From contig NZ_JVEE01000013.1 in the NCBI RefSeq assembly GCF_001073155.1, positions 1 to 44,806 of the forward strand: a DNA stretch of 44,806 nucleotides, in the 5' to 3' direction. A program made the position numbers and the translations under genes. Positions 33,606 to 41,835 of this stretch are shown piece after piece. Numbering within the stretch: the stretch's first letter is position 1; every line of letters starts with the position of its first letter. The notes below the pieces were generated by a model that was given only the letters and a program-made list of their open reading frames with translations, was not told where the DNA came from and ran no database searches. Origin of the DNA: Streptococcus parasanguinis (lineage in GTDB: Bacteria; Bacillota; Bacilli; Lactobacillales; Streptococcaceae).

Positions 33606-33784
33606 TTTGATGTTAGATAGAAATAACAGTTTGACACATTGGTTGATTGCTCATAGCACTGCTTTGAGGTGACGCAAACATTATTTCCTTTATCTGCAAC
33701 CTCCAACACTCTCCCAGACTGTTGTATCTATGCGGGGGTGGAAAAATTGAAAAGAGAGGACTTCTTTCCCACTCCATTAGGATG
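33579..33784 (-). repeat. Streptococcal intergenic repeat (degenerate)
   Basis: Read on the minus strand it begins GGAGTGGGAAAGAAGTC, has CCACCCCCGCATAG about 35 bases on, and ends with the 'ggctgggac' hairpin. The opening matches the frame of the repeat at the right window edge (GAGTGGGACAGAAATC ... CCCACCTCCG). I see no ORF in it. It fills the first part of the 583-bp gene-free stretch after the kinase. Confidence 0.45.
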
Positions 33785-33866
33785 TAGTTAAACTATCATT
33801 AACCAACCTAAATGATGCCCCAAAAATTAAAATAATATATTTTTTAAGTCTCAATCAAATATACAC

Positions 33867-34056
33867 TGAAACTTTCCGCCGTGAGAAAAGTGCCTGAAAC
33901 ACAATTGTTTCAGGCACTCGGGAGTTTTGAGAGTAAAACAGTTCGGGGAACTGTTTTAGCCTGAGCCCAAAAATTGAAAAGTGAAGGGGCTCAAAACTAA
34001 GTCATGGAACTTCAAAGAAGTTCGCTGACGTCCGTGCTCACCTAAGGAAAGTTTCA
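33867..34056 (+). ncRNA. Highly structured element bounded by an 11-bp inverted repeat (candidate structured RNA or MITE)
   Basis: The outer stem is TGAAACTTTCC (33867-33877) with GGAAAGTTTCA (34046-34056), extended inside by GTGAG (33881-33885) with CTCAC (34037-34041). Four further hairpins lie within: GTGCCTGAAAC/GTTTCAGGCAC (33890-33917), TAAAACAGTTC/GAACTGTTTTA (33934-33958), TGAGCCC/GGGCTCA (33962-33993) and GAACTT/AAGTTC (34007-34023). An alternative stem AGTTTTGAG/CTCAAAACT (33923-33931 with 33990-33998) could enclose the middle hairpin. No ORF or clear promoter is seen. Whether it is transcribed or is a small mobile repeat cannot be told from one copy. Confidence 0.5.
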
Positions 34057-34080
34057 AAGATGACGTTGTCTACATTCTAA

Positions 34081-34114
34081 GATGCTACAGAATGAATTCT
34101 GTAGCATCTTTTTT
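34081..34114 (+). terminator. Strong plus-strand terminator next to pepN
   Basis: GATGCTACAGAA (34081-34092), a TGAA loop, TTCTGTAGCATC (34097-34108) and six T. The T run is on the plus strand. On the minus strand the stem follows the pepN stop but is trailed by TTAGAATG, so it ends pepN transcripts less well. Confidence 0.85.
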
Positions 34115-34118
34115 CAAT

Positions 34119-36662
34119 CTATTTTGTCGCAAGGATAGCGGCTTCTACTGCTGCTTTCTCCCGCTCGATAAGATCAATACGAGCTGCAATTTCTTTAATT
34201 CCCATCTTGATATTACGGCTGATCGCCATATCATCCAATTGAGGCTCAAAGAAGGCCTTGTATTCATTCAACCGTTCACGGGTCTTGAAACAGTTAGCTG
34301 GGTAGATGACAAACTTATCAAAGCTCATATCACCACCGAGGGCTTTCTTGATCCAATCCCAGTTTTCACGTGCCCAAGTCCAGGTTCTACCTTGGGTAAA
34401 GTCATCATGCAAGAAGTTGTAATACCAGCTCATAGCCAAGTCCTGAGGTTTCACCACATCCTTGTTCTTCCACTCCTTCAATAGAGCTTCCAAAGTTTCC
34501 TTATCCTTGGTATAAGAAAGTGCAGCCGCCAACTGGCGTTTAAAGTTTCCATCAACTGTCTTAACATAAGTATCCAGGTATTGTTGGCTAAGCTCCTTGG
34601 TTTCCTGGTGCTTGATTTGGTTGACCAAGATTTGCAAGCGGATGGCCGCTGGAAGTTTTTCCAAATCATCTGCATGCGCTTCAAAGATAGCGCTCGCTTG
34701 AGCTTTTGCAGCTTCATCATTGGCCTTGATCATATTAGCAATCATTAGTTGACGAACTTTTTCGTCTTCTTCTGTTTCACCAGGCTTAGCTTCTAGACCC
34801 AAGCGTTCAAAGTTGTAACGGTTCAGGCGTTTCAACAACTCATGTAAGGCCGCTTCTGTTTCAGTTCCTTCATCCACAAAGAGACTGATTCCAGCTAAGA
34901 CGCTCGAAACAGCTGAAACAACCAAGTAGGAACTTTCTTCTGTCAAGTGTTCAATCACTGGCAAGAGGCTTGCATAAGAAATTTGACCACTTTCAGCTAA
35001 AAGACGACGTTCTTGAACCACTTGTAATTTTGAAGTGCTATCCAAGCTAGTAAGGTCAGCAAGAATGTCTTCCAACAATTCCCCACGGTAGTCACTGATA
35101 TAATGAGCCGTATTTTCTGTATTGAAGCGAAGAGCTCCGGTATTAGCTGCTTTCAAGGCACTATAGTTTGGAATTTCTAAGACTTCTGTTTCCAAAGTAT
35201 CTGGAATACCTGTCCAGTTGCTATTCAATGGAACAACCCACTTGCGGCCTTTTTCTTCTCTTTCTCCGATAAAGAACTGCTCTTGACGGATGATCAAGGT
35301 ATCGTTTTCCACAGAAGCTGAAACAACAGGGTATCCTGGTTGCTCCAACCAAGAATCCATAAAGGCTGCGACATCACGGCCTGAAGCTTGCCCAAGAGCA
35401 TCCCAAAGGTCACGACCGATAGTATTGCTGTATTGGTGTTTTTCAAAGTAGATCTTCAACCCTTTACGGAAGGCGTCATCGCCTAACCAACGGCGAAGCA
35501 TGTGCATGAGACGGCTACCCTTAGCGTAAACGATTGCTGGGTCAAAGAGAGTGTTGATCTCGTCTGGGTGTTTGACTTCCACATGGACGGATTGAACGCC
35601 ATCTGTAGCATCGCGTTTCAAGGCAGCAGGCACTCCAGTTGTTTGGAAGTCTTCAAAGATATTCCAGCTTGGTTCAATGGCATCCAAGCTGACATATTCC
35701 ATCATATTGGCAAAGCTTTCATTCAACCAGAGATCATCCCACCATTTCATGGTCACGAGGTTTCCGAACCATTGGTGAGCCAATTCGTGAGCCACCACCA
35801 AGGCTACTGTTTGACGGCTTTGGGCCGTAGAGTTTTCATCTACTAGAAGGTAGACTTCACGGTAGGTTACCAAGCCCCAGTTTTCCATCGCTCCTGAAGA
35901 GAAGTCTGGAAGGGCGATATGAAGGGATTGAGGGATTGGATACTTGACGCCATAGTAGTCTTCATAAAAATCAATAGCACGAACGGCAATATTCAATGAG
36001 AAGTCCAAATTTTCTAATGGGTGAGCTTTGGTAGAGTAGACACCGACTAGGGTTCCATTCTTGGTCTTAGCTGTCACTCCTTGAAGGTCTCCAGCCGCAA
36101 AAGCCAAGAGATAAGAAGACATACGTGGAGTCGTATCAAACTTCCAAATACCTGTTTCTTTGCGGTTTTCCACATCAATTTCAGGCATATTTGAGAGGGC
36201 AATTTCACCTTCTTCTTGGTCAAATTTCAAAGAAAGATCAAATGTTGCTTTGGCTTCTGGCTCATCCACACTTGGGAAGGCTTCACGCGCAAAATGGCTC
36301 TCAAACTGAGTAGAGATTACTTCCTTCTTCACACCATCTACTGTGTAGTAAGAAGGATAAATTCCTGTCATATTGTCTGTGATCTTACCAGAATAGGTCA
36401 AGGTAATCGTTACTTGACCTGTGCCTTCCAATTCAACATAAACCGCTTCATTAGCATCATCAACCGTAAATGGGCGGGCTTGACCTGCTACTTCTACTGT
36501 TTCGATGGTCAAATCCTTTTGGTGAAGCGAGATCTTGTCCGCCTTGGCTTGACCCGTGATCACCACACGACCGCTAAAGGTCTTGGTTTTACGACTTAAA
36601 TCCAAAAACACTTCGTAATGTTCTGGAACGAATGTTTCTACAAAATGTGCAACTGCTTGCAT
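34119..36662 (-). CDS. pepN: Aminopeptidase N (M1 zinc metallopeptidase)
   Basis: This 847-residue cytoplasmic aminopeptidase has an N-terminal beta domain, the exopeptidase motif GAMEN (258-262 region, GAMENWG), and zinc site H292-E293-x2-H296 with the third ligand E315 eighteen residues later. A long C-terminal ERAP-like helical domain follows. It trims N-terminal residues from peptides taken up for amino-acid supply. AAAGGAGG lies just before the ATG. In S. pneumoniae pepN is next to ciaRH; here about 6 kb with bioY and the ABC/LytTR cluster lie between. Confidence 0.96.
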   Translation of the reverse strand: MQAVAHFVETFVPEHYEVFLDLSRKTKTFSGRVVITGQAKADKISLHQKDLTIETVEVAGQARPFTVDDANEAVYVELEGTGQVTITLTYSGKITDNMTGIYPSYYTVDGVKKEVISTQFESHFAREAFPSVDEPEAKATFDLSLKFDQEEGEIALSNMPEIDVENRKETGIWKFDTTPRMSSYLLAFAAGDLQGVTAKTKNGTLVGVYSTKAHPLENLDFSLNIAVRAIDFYEDYYGVKYPIPQSLHIALPDFSSGAMENWGLVTYREVYLLVDENSTAQSRQTVALVVAHELAHQWFGNLVTMKWWDDLWLNESFANMMEYVSLDAIEPSWNIFEDFQTTGVPAALKRDATDGVQSVHVEVKHPDEINTLFDPAIVYAKGSRLMHMLRRWLGDDAFRKGLKIYFEKHQYSNTIGRDLWDALGQASGRDVAAFMDSWLEQPGYPVVSASVENDTLIIRQEQFFIGEREEKGRKWVVPLNSNWTGIPDTLETEVLEIPNYSALKAANTGALRFNTENTAHYISDYRGELLEDILADLTSLDSTSKLQVVQERRLLAESGQISYASLLPVIEHLTEESSYLVVSAVSSVLAGISLFVDEGTETEAALHELLKRLNRYNFERLGLEAKPGETEEDEKVRQLMIANMIKANDEAAKAQASAIFEAHADDLEKLPAAIRLQILVNQIKHQETKELSQQYLDTYVKTVDGNFKRQLAAALSYTKDKETLEALLKEWKNKDVVKPQDLAMSWYYNFLHDDFTQGRTWTWARENWDWIKKALGGDMSFDKFVIYPANCFKTRERLNEYKAFFEPQLDDMAISRNIKMGIKEIAARIDLIEREKAAVEAAILATK

Positions 36663-36723
36663 AATTTCCTCCTTTAAATGTTTTACGCTTTTCCAATGAA
36701 AAGCCCTAATAAAACTATTTTAT

Positions 36724-36733
36724 CACAAAGTTA
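36724..36733 (-). promoter_or_regulatory. Candidate pepN promoter (-10 region)
   Basis: In the gap before pepN the minus strand reads CTTTGTGATAAAATAG: TAAAAT preceded by TGA, an extended -10. It lies about 55 bases before the ATG. No good -35 is present. The span given is approximate. Confidence 0.4.
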
Positions 36734-36738
36734 AGATA

Positions 36739-36769
36739 AAAGAAAAGACAAGCATGACAATGCCTGTCT
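36739..36769 (-). terminator. Terminator of the pst-phoU operon
   Basis: Minus strand GACAGGCAT, a TGTC loop and ATGCTTGTC, then TTTTCTTTT. The stem has nine pairs including one G-T pair. It lies 24 bases after the phoU stop. Confidence 0.8.
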
Positions 36770-36792
36770 GTGATCGAAAAGACTCCATGATC

Positions 36793-37446
36793 TTACATTT
36801 CGATAATTTTACCTGTTTCGAAGTAAACCACCCACTCACAGATATTTTTTGCATAATCTCCGATACGTTCCAAGAAGTTGATCACTTGGAAATAATCCCG
36901 TCCGGTCACGATGGACTCAGGATTTTTCCGAATTTCTTCTGTTGCTAATTCTTGGATACTATCGAAGTAATGGTTGATGACTTCGTCTCGTGTCGCAACT
37001 TCATAGGCCAAATCCACATCGCCTTTGAGGTAAACATCTAGTGTCGCTTCGACAAAATCTTTGACTTCACGGCCCATCTTGCTGATCTCTTCCTCAACAG
37101 ATTGGATGCGGACTTCCCCTTTCATGCGAATCGTTGCCTTGGCAATTGATACTGCGTGGTCACCCATCCGCTCTAAGTCAGAGACCGCTTTTAAGACAGT
37201 CATCACGATACGAAGGTCTTGTGAAACGGGCTGTTGAAGGGCAATAATCTCAAAGGATTTACGCTCTAATTTCACTTCGTAGTCGTTGATCTCCGCATCA
37301 TCTTCGATAACTTGGCGGGCCAATTCACGGTCATGGGTCACGAAAGCGCGGACCGTACGGTTGATCTGACTCAACACCTCATTTCCCATTGCATAAAACT
37401 GGTTATGCAACTTCTCTAAATCTTCTTCAAATTGAACTCGTAACAT
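36793..37446 (-). CDS. phoU: Phosphate signalling/uptake regulator PhoU
   Basis: This 217-residue all-helical protein is made of two three-helix repeats. Each has the metal-binding type motif: LERMGDHAVSIAKA in the first and LERIGDYAKNICEW in the second. PhoU restrains phosphate uptake by the Pst transporter and modulates the phosphate two-component system. It is the last gene of the pst operon, 12 bases after a pstB, and ends at a good terminator. Confidence 0.95.
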   Translation of the reverse strand: MLRVQFEEDLEKLHNQFYAMGNEVLSQINRTVRAFVTHDRELARQVIEDDAEINDYEVKLERKSFEIIALQQPVSQDLRIVMTVLKAVSDLERMGDHAVSIAKATIRMKGEVRIQSVEEEISKMGREVKDFVEATLDVYLKGDVDLAYEVATRDEVINHYFDSIQELATEEIRKNPESIVTGRDYFQVINFLERIGDYAKNICEWVVYFETGKIIEM

Positions 37447-37458
37447 TTTATTTTCTTC

Positions 37459-38217
37459 CTATCCAAATTTACCAGAGACATAGTCTTCTGTTTCTTTCTT
37501 AGCTGGGTTCAAGAACATTTCATTGGTGTCATTGTACTCAATCAAATCGCCATCCAAGAAAAAGGCTGTTTTATCAGAAATCCGACTCGCTTGCTGCATG
37601 GAGCGTGTCACCAAGAGCATGGTGTAGCGGTCTTTTAGTCCATATAAGGTTTCTTCAATCTTACCAGCTGAAATCGGGTCCAGCGCTGAAGTTGGTTCAT
37701 CCAAAAGAATAATCTTTGGACTAGTCGCAAGAACCCGCGCCACACAGACCCGCTGCTGCTGACCACCGGAAAGTCCGATAGCTGAATCATGCAGGCGATC
37801 CTTGACTTCATCCCAGATGGAAGCGCGTTTCAAAGAGGTTTCAACTGCTTCATCCAAGACAGCCTTGTCCTTGACACCATTAATCATCAAGCCATAAGTC
37901 ACATTATCATAAATGGACATTGGAAAGGGATTGGGCTGTTGGAAGACCATTCCGATTTCCTTACGCAATTCGACCGTATCGGTCCGTGGTCCGTAGATAT
38001 TGTGACCGTTGTAGAGGACGGTCCCTGTGGTGGTGACCTCATGATTAAGGTCCCCCATGCGGTTAATGGCTTTTAAAAGGGTAGATTTCCCTGATCCTGA
38101 AGGACCAATCAAGGCTGTGATCTCCTTAGGAGCAAAGTCCAAAGAGACACTATTCAAAGCCTTCTTTTTATTGTAATAAACCGACAAGTCCTTGACTTGT
38201 AAAATTGGTTCTGTCAT
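37459..38217 (-). CDS. pstB: Phosphate ABC transporter ATPase PstB (second paralogue, Arg in place of switch His)
   Basis: This 252-residue ATPase powers phosphate import through PstCA. Walker A is GPSGSGKST (38-46), the signature is LSGGQQQR (149-156) and Walker B is IILLDEP (169-175). At the H-loop, [10 protein letters not shown] has R205 where the paralogue at 38247-39050 has H220 (VTHSMQQAAR). That histidine normally senses the ATP gamma-phosphate, so this subunit may have one impaired site or work as part of an asymmetric pair. I believe the pneumococcal counterpart shows the same change, from memory. The two genes are 29 bases apart. Confidence 0.94.
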   Translation of the reverse strand: MTEPILQVKDLSVYYNKKKALNSVSLDFAPKEITALIGPSGSGKSTLLKAINRMGDLNHEVTTTGTVLYNGHNIYGPRTDTVELRKEIGMVFQQPNPFPMSIYDNVTYGLMINGVKDKAVLDEAVETSLKRASIWDEVKDRLHDSAIGLSGGQQQRVCVARVLATSPKIILLDEPTSALDPISAGKIEETLYGLKDRYTMLLVTRSMQQASRISDKTAFFLDGDLIEYNDTNEMFLNPAKKETEDYVSGKFG

Positions 38218-38246
38218 TCTATTTTCCTTTTTGTTGTCATTTTACT

Positions 38247-39050
38247 TTATCCAAAGTGACCCGATACATAATCGTTGGTCGATTGCAATTTTGCATTTTG
38301 GAAAATATTCGAAGTCTTATCGTACTCGATGAGGTTTCCCAGATAAAAGAAACCGGTATAATCACTAGCACGGGCTGCTTGTTGCATGCTGTGGGTCACA
38401 ATGACAATGGTGTAATCCTTCTTCAACTCAAGCATGGTTTCTTCTAATTGCGCTGTCGCGATCGGATCAAGCGCTGAGGCTGGCTCGTCCATAAGCAAGA
38501 TATCTGGCTTCACAGAGATGGCCCGTGCGATACAAAGTCGTTGCTGTTGACCGCCTGAAAGTGTCAGGGCTGATTTGTGAAGATCATCCTTTACCTGATC
38601 CCATAGAGCTGCCTGTTTCAAAGAAGTTTCGACCAATTCGTCCAAGACTTTCTTGTCTTTCACACCAGCACGTTCATGCGGGAAGGTGATATTTTTGTAA
38701 ATCGATTTGGCAAAAGGATTGGGCCGTTGGAAAACCATCCCGATGTGCTTGCGCATTTCATAGACATTGATATCTGGACGGTTAACATCGATTCCTTCAT
38801 ACCAAATTTCACCCGTAACACGCGCAATATCGATGGTATCATTCATCCGGTTCAAACTACGAAGGTAGGTTGATTTCCCAGATCCTGAAGGACCGATCAA
38901 GGCTGTAATCTTATTCTTTTCAAACTGCATGTCGACGCCTTTAATGGACTCGTTCGTTCCATAATAGACATGCAAATCTTTAGTCGATAGGACCACCTTT
39001 TCTTCAGGAAAAGTAATGATGTGTCTCTCATCCCAATTGTATTTTGACAT
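38247..39050 (-). CDS. pstB: Phosphate ABC transporter ATPase PstB (first paralogue)
   Basis: This 267-residue ATPase has all canonical residues: Walker [10 protein letters not shown] (53-61), signature LSGGQQQR (164-171), Walker B ILLMDEP (184-190) and switch H220. It extends about 15 residues further at the N-terminus than the second PstB. It lies 10 bases after pstA in a single operon. Two PstB proteins serving one PstC/PstA pair is the usual streptococcal arrangement. Confidence 0.95.
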   Translation of the reverse strand: MSKYNWDERHIITFPEEKVVLSTKDLHVYYGTNESIKGVDMQFEKNKITALIGPSGSGKSTYLRSLNRMNDTIDIARVTGEIWYEGIDVNRPDINVYEMRKHIGMVFQRPNPFAKSIYKNITFPHERAGVKDKKVLDELVETSLKQAALWDQVKDDLHKSALTLSGGQQQRLCIARAISVKPDILLMDEPASALDPIATAQLEETMLELKKDYTIVIVTHSMQQAARASDYTGFFYLGNLIEYDKTSNIFQNAKLQSTNDYVSGHFG

Positions 39051-39060
39051 TTCTTCTCCT

Positions 39061-39945
39061 TTAAGCAGATGTTAGTTTTTTATGGAGGTAACTTCCGAGT
39101 TTGCGGGCTCCAAAGTTAAAGATCAAGATAAAGATCAAAAGAACAGCGGCAGAACCAGCTGAGACTTCGATCGAGTCTGGAATGGTTCCTTCACTGTTGA
39201 CCTTCCAGATATGGACGGCCAAGGTTTCAGCCTGACGGAAGATCGAAATCGGACTCGTCACACTAAAGATGTTCCAGTTAGACCAATCAAGAGCTGGAGC
39301 CGATTGACCTGCTGTATAGATCAAGGCAGCGGCTTCCCCGAAGATCCGTCCTGATGCCAATACGACCCCAGTAATAATGCTTGGAAGAGCCTCCGGTACC
39401 ACGACATGAATCACGGTTTCCCAACGAGATAAGCCCAGTGCTAAACCTGCTTCGCGCTGCGTATGATGGACGTGCTGCAAGCTATCTTCGATATTGCGGG
39501 TCATCTGGGGCAGATTAAAGACGGTCAAGGCCAAAGCCCCTGAAATGATCGAAAATCCATATTTGAACTGGACAACAAAGACCAAGTAACCAAAGAGACC
39601 TACAACGACAGATGGCAAGGAAGACAAGATCTCAATACAGGTACGAACCAAATTGGTCAAGCGCCCTTTTTTAGCGTACTCAGAAAGGTAAATCCCAGCC
39701 CCAAGAGAAAGTGGGAAGGAAATCACCAAGGTAATGACTAAGAGGAAAAAGGAATTATACAATTGAATTCCGATCCCTCCTCCTGCTTGATAAGAAGAGG
39801 ATTTCCCAGTCAAGAAGTGCCAGGATACATGGGGCAAGCCACGGACCAAGATATACAGGATCAATGAGGCAAGAATCGCAACGATGATCCCTGAAATAGC
39901 ATACAGTAATCCTGTTGCAATTTTATCCATTCGTTTAGCGTGCAT
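39061..39945 (-). CDS. pstA: Phosphate ABC transporter permease PstA
   Basis: This 294-residue permease has six membrane segments. The cytoplasmic EAA loop that contacts the ATPases reads REAGLALGLSRWETVIHVVVPEALPSI. With PstC it forms the membrane channel for phosphate. It overlaps pstC by 11 bases. Confidence 0.95.
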   Translation of the reverse strand: MHAKRMDKIATGLLYAISGIIVAILASLILYILVRGLPHVSWHFLTGKSSSYQAGGGIGIQLYNSFFLLVITLVISFPLSLGAGIYLSEYAKKGRLTNLVRTCIEILSSLPSVVVGLFGYLVFVVQFKYGFSIISGALALTVFNLPQMTRNIEDSLQHVHHTQREAGLALGLSRWETVIHVVVPEALPSIITGVVLASGRIFGEAAALIYTAGQSAPALDWSNWNIFSVTSPISIFRQAETLAVHIWKVNSEGTIPDSIEVSAGSAAVLLIFILIFNFGARKLGSYLHKKLTSA

Positions 39946-40846
39946 AGTTCTTCTTACCTCTTTCTTTCGTAATCAGTTTAATCACACTGTTAAAGGCAAG
40001 ACTCATGAGGAGCAATACCAAGGCGAGTGACCAAAGAACATTGTTATTGACCGTACCCATGACGGTATTTCCGATTCCCATGGTCAAAATAGAGGTGAGG
40101 GTGGAAGCTGGTGTCGTGAGTGAAGTTGGCACGACAGCAGAGTTTCCGACCACCATCTGGATGGCTAAAGCTTCCCCGAAGGCACGCGCCATACCAAAGA
40201 CAACCGCTGTAAAGATTCCAGAGCGGGCTGCCTTGAGCGTGACATGCCAAATGGTTTGCCAGCGGGTCGCTCCCATGGCCATACTAGCTTCCCGGTAATG
40301 ACGGGGTACAGCTCGGAGGCTATCGGTCGTCATAAAGGTAACAGTTGGTAGGATCATAACAAAGAGGACAAAGACCCCTGAGAGGATCCCAAAACCAGTC
40401 CCTCCAAAGAGACTACGCGTAAATGGTACGACCACTTGAAGACCAATGAATCCATAAACAACGGAAGGAATCCCCACCAAAAGCTCAATCGCTGGTTGCA
40501 AGAAACGAGCTCCTTTGGGGGAGACTTCTGTCATGAAAACAGCCGCACCAATGGCAAACGGCGTTGCCAAGAGGGCAGAAAGCAAGGTTACAATAAAGGA
40601 ACCAAGAATCATGGGTAGTGCTCCAAATTCCTTTGCAGCAGGATTCCAAGAGCTCCCAAATAGAAAACTAAAGATATTGACTTTATTAACAAAGAAAGTC
40701 GATAAACCTTTTTGGGCCACAAAAATTAAAATCATGGCAACGACGACAACAATCAAACTCATACATAGAAAGGTAATGGTCTTCCCAAATTTTTCTAGGC
40801 GGGAGTTTTTTGATTTCGTCAGCATTTTTTTTGCTACTTCGTTCAT
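39935..40846 (-). CDS. pstC: Phosphate ABC transporter permease PstC
   Basis: This 303-residue permease has a basic N-terminus, six membrane segments and the EAA loop YREASMAMGATRWQTIWHVTL. It partners PstA. Sixteen bases separate it from pstS. Position and length agree with the pneumococcal operon. Confidence 0.95.
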   Translation of the reverse strand: MNEVAKKMLTKSKNSRLEKFGKTITFLCMSLIVVVVAMILIFVAQKGLSTFFVNKVNIFSFLFGSSWNPAAKEFGALPMILGSFIVTLLSALLATPFAIGAAVFMTEVSPKGARFLQPAIELLVGIPSVVYGFIGLQVVVPFTRSLFGGTGFGILSGVFVLFVMILPTVTFMTTDSLRAVPRHYREASMAMGATRWQTIWHVTLKAARSGIFTAVVFGMARAFGEALAIQMVVGNSAVVPTSLTTPASTLTSILTMGIGNTVMGTVNNNVLWSLALVLLLMSLAFNSVIKLITKERGKKNYAR

Positions 40847-40862
40847 TTTTTACCTAATTCTT

Positions 40863-41729
40863 TTATTTTTTTGTCACATTCCCTTTTAAATCACGGGTGA
40901 CTTTCATATCATTGATGGGGATATAGCCCATCTTGCCAACAACTTTTTGCTGAACCTCATCCGTCATCATGTAGTCAATGAATTTTTTAGACAACTCATT
41001 GGGTTTTCCCTTGGTATACATATGTTCGTAAGACCAGATGGGCCAGTTATTGTTGACGACATTGGCTTTGGTTGGTTGATAACCATTGAGCTTCATGGTT
41101 TTGACACTGCTATCCAAGTAGGTAAAGGCTAGATAAGAGATGGCTCCTGGAGTTTGAGAAACGATGTTTTTCACCATTCCATTAGAGTCTTGCTCTTGGG
41201 CCTGCTTGGGTTGTTTGCCATCCATGATAATGGCATCAAAGACAGCACGGCTACCAGAACCTACGGCACGGTTCACAATCGTGATCTCAAGATCTGGACC
41301 ACCCAACTGCTTCCAGTTGGTATATTCACCTGTAAAGATCTTTCGCAATTGCTCCGTTGTCAGATTGTCAATCGAGATATTTTTATTGGCAATGATGGCT
41401 GTCCCTGCTACGGCTACCTGATGATCGACCAGACTAGAGGCATCGATCCCAGACTTTTCCTCTGCAAACAGGTCACTATTTCCGATGTCCACAGCACCTG
41501 ATTGAACTTGTGAAAGTCCTGTACCAGAACCTCCTCCTTGTACATTCACAATCTTACCAAGATGTTCTTCAATGTAGCGATCTACCACTCCTTCAACCAA
41601 GGGTTGCAAGGCAGTGGATCCAACAGCAGTGATGGATTCTCCGCGATTGATCCAAGAAGCACAAGCAGATAAACTTCCTGCTAATGCGATCGTCGCTAGT
41701 CCTAAGATCAGCTTTTTAGACTTTTTCAA
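40863..41729 (-). CDS. pstS: Phosphate-binding lipoprotein PstS
   Basis: This is a 288-residue solute-binding lipoprotein. The signal peptide (1-22) ends in the lipobox LSAC with lipidated C23. Phosphate-binding motifs follow: [12 protein letters not shown], then [13 protein letters not shown] and [12 protein letters not shown], in the order typical of PstS. It captures phosphate outside the membrane for PstCAB. The start codon is TTG, with AAGGAG eight bases upstream; the ATG overlapping that gap is out of frame and hits TGA after two codons. Confidence 0.94.
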   Translation of the reverse strand: MKKSKKLILGLATIALAGSLSACASWINRGESITAVGSTALQPLVEGVVDRYIEEHLGKIVNVQGGGSGTGLSQVQSGAVDIGNSDLFAEEKSGIDASSLVDHQVAVAGTAIIANKNISIDNLTTEQLRKIFTGEYTNWKQLGGPDLEITIVNRAVGSGSRAVFDAIIMDGKQPKQAQEQDSNGMVKNIVSQTPGAISYLAFTYLDSSVKTMKLNGYQPTKANVVNNNWPIWSYEHMYTKGKPNELSKKFIDYMMTDEVQQKVVGKMGYIPINDMKVTRDLKGNVTKK

Positions 41730-41801
41730 ATCATGTCTCCTTGATATTTCACTATTTCACTTATGATTTTGACAAGTTTTTTCAAAAAAAACTGTACTTC
41801 C

Positions 41802-41830
41802 ACTATATCATAGAACGGGTTCTTTGCCCA
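41802..41830 (-). promoter_or_regulatory. Promoter of the pst operon
   Basis: Minus strand TGGGCA (41825-41830), a 17-bp spacer and TATAGT (41802-41807), with TGA before the -10 (extended). The -35 touches the 3' end region of rsmF. I found no clear Pho-box repeats around it. Confidence 0.65.
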
Positions 41831-41835
41831 GCATT

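Noticed and set aside
33631..33659. TTGACA with a 17-bp spacer in the gap after the kinase, as a promoter for the structured element
   Set aside because: The matching -10 would be TAGCAC, too poor; it lies inside a degenerate repeat.
33843..33859. TTTAAG-N5-ATCAAA as a CiaR box driving a Cia-dependent small RNA
   Set aside because: The second half-site has two mismatches and no -10 lies at the right distance.
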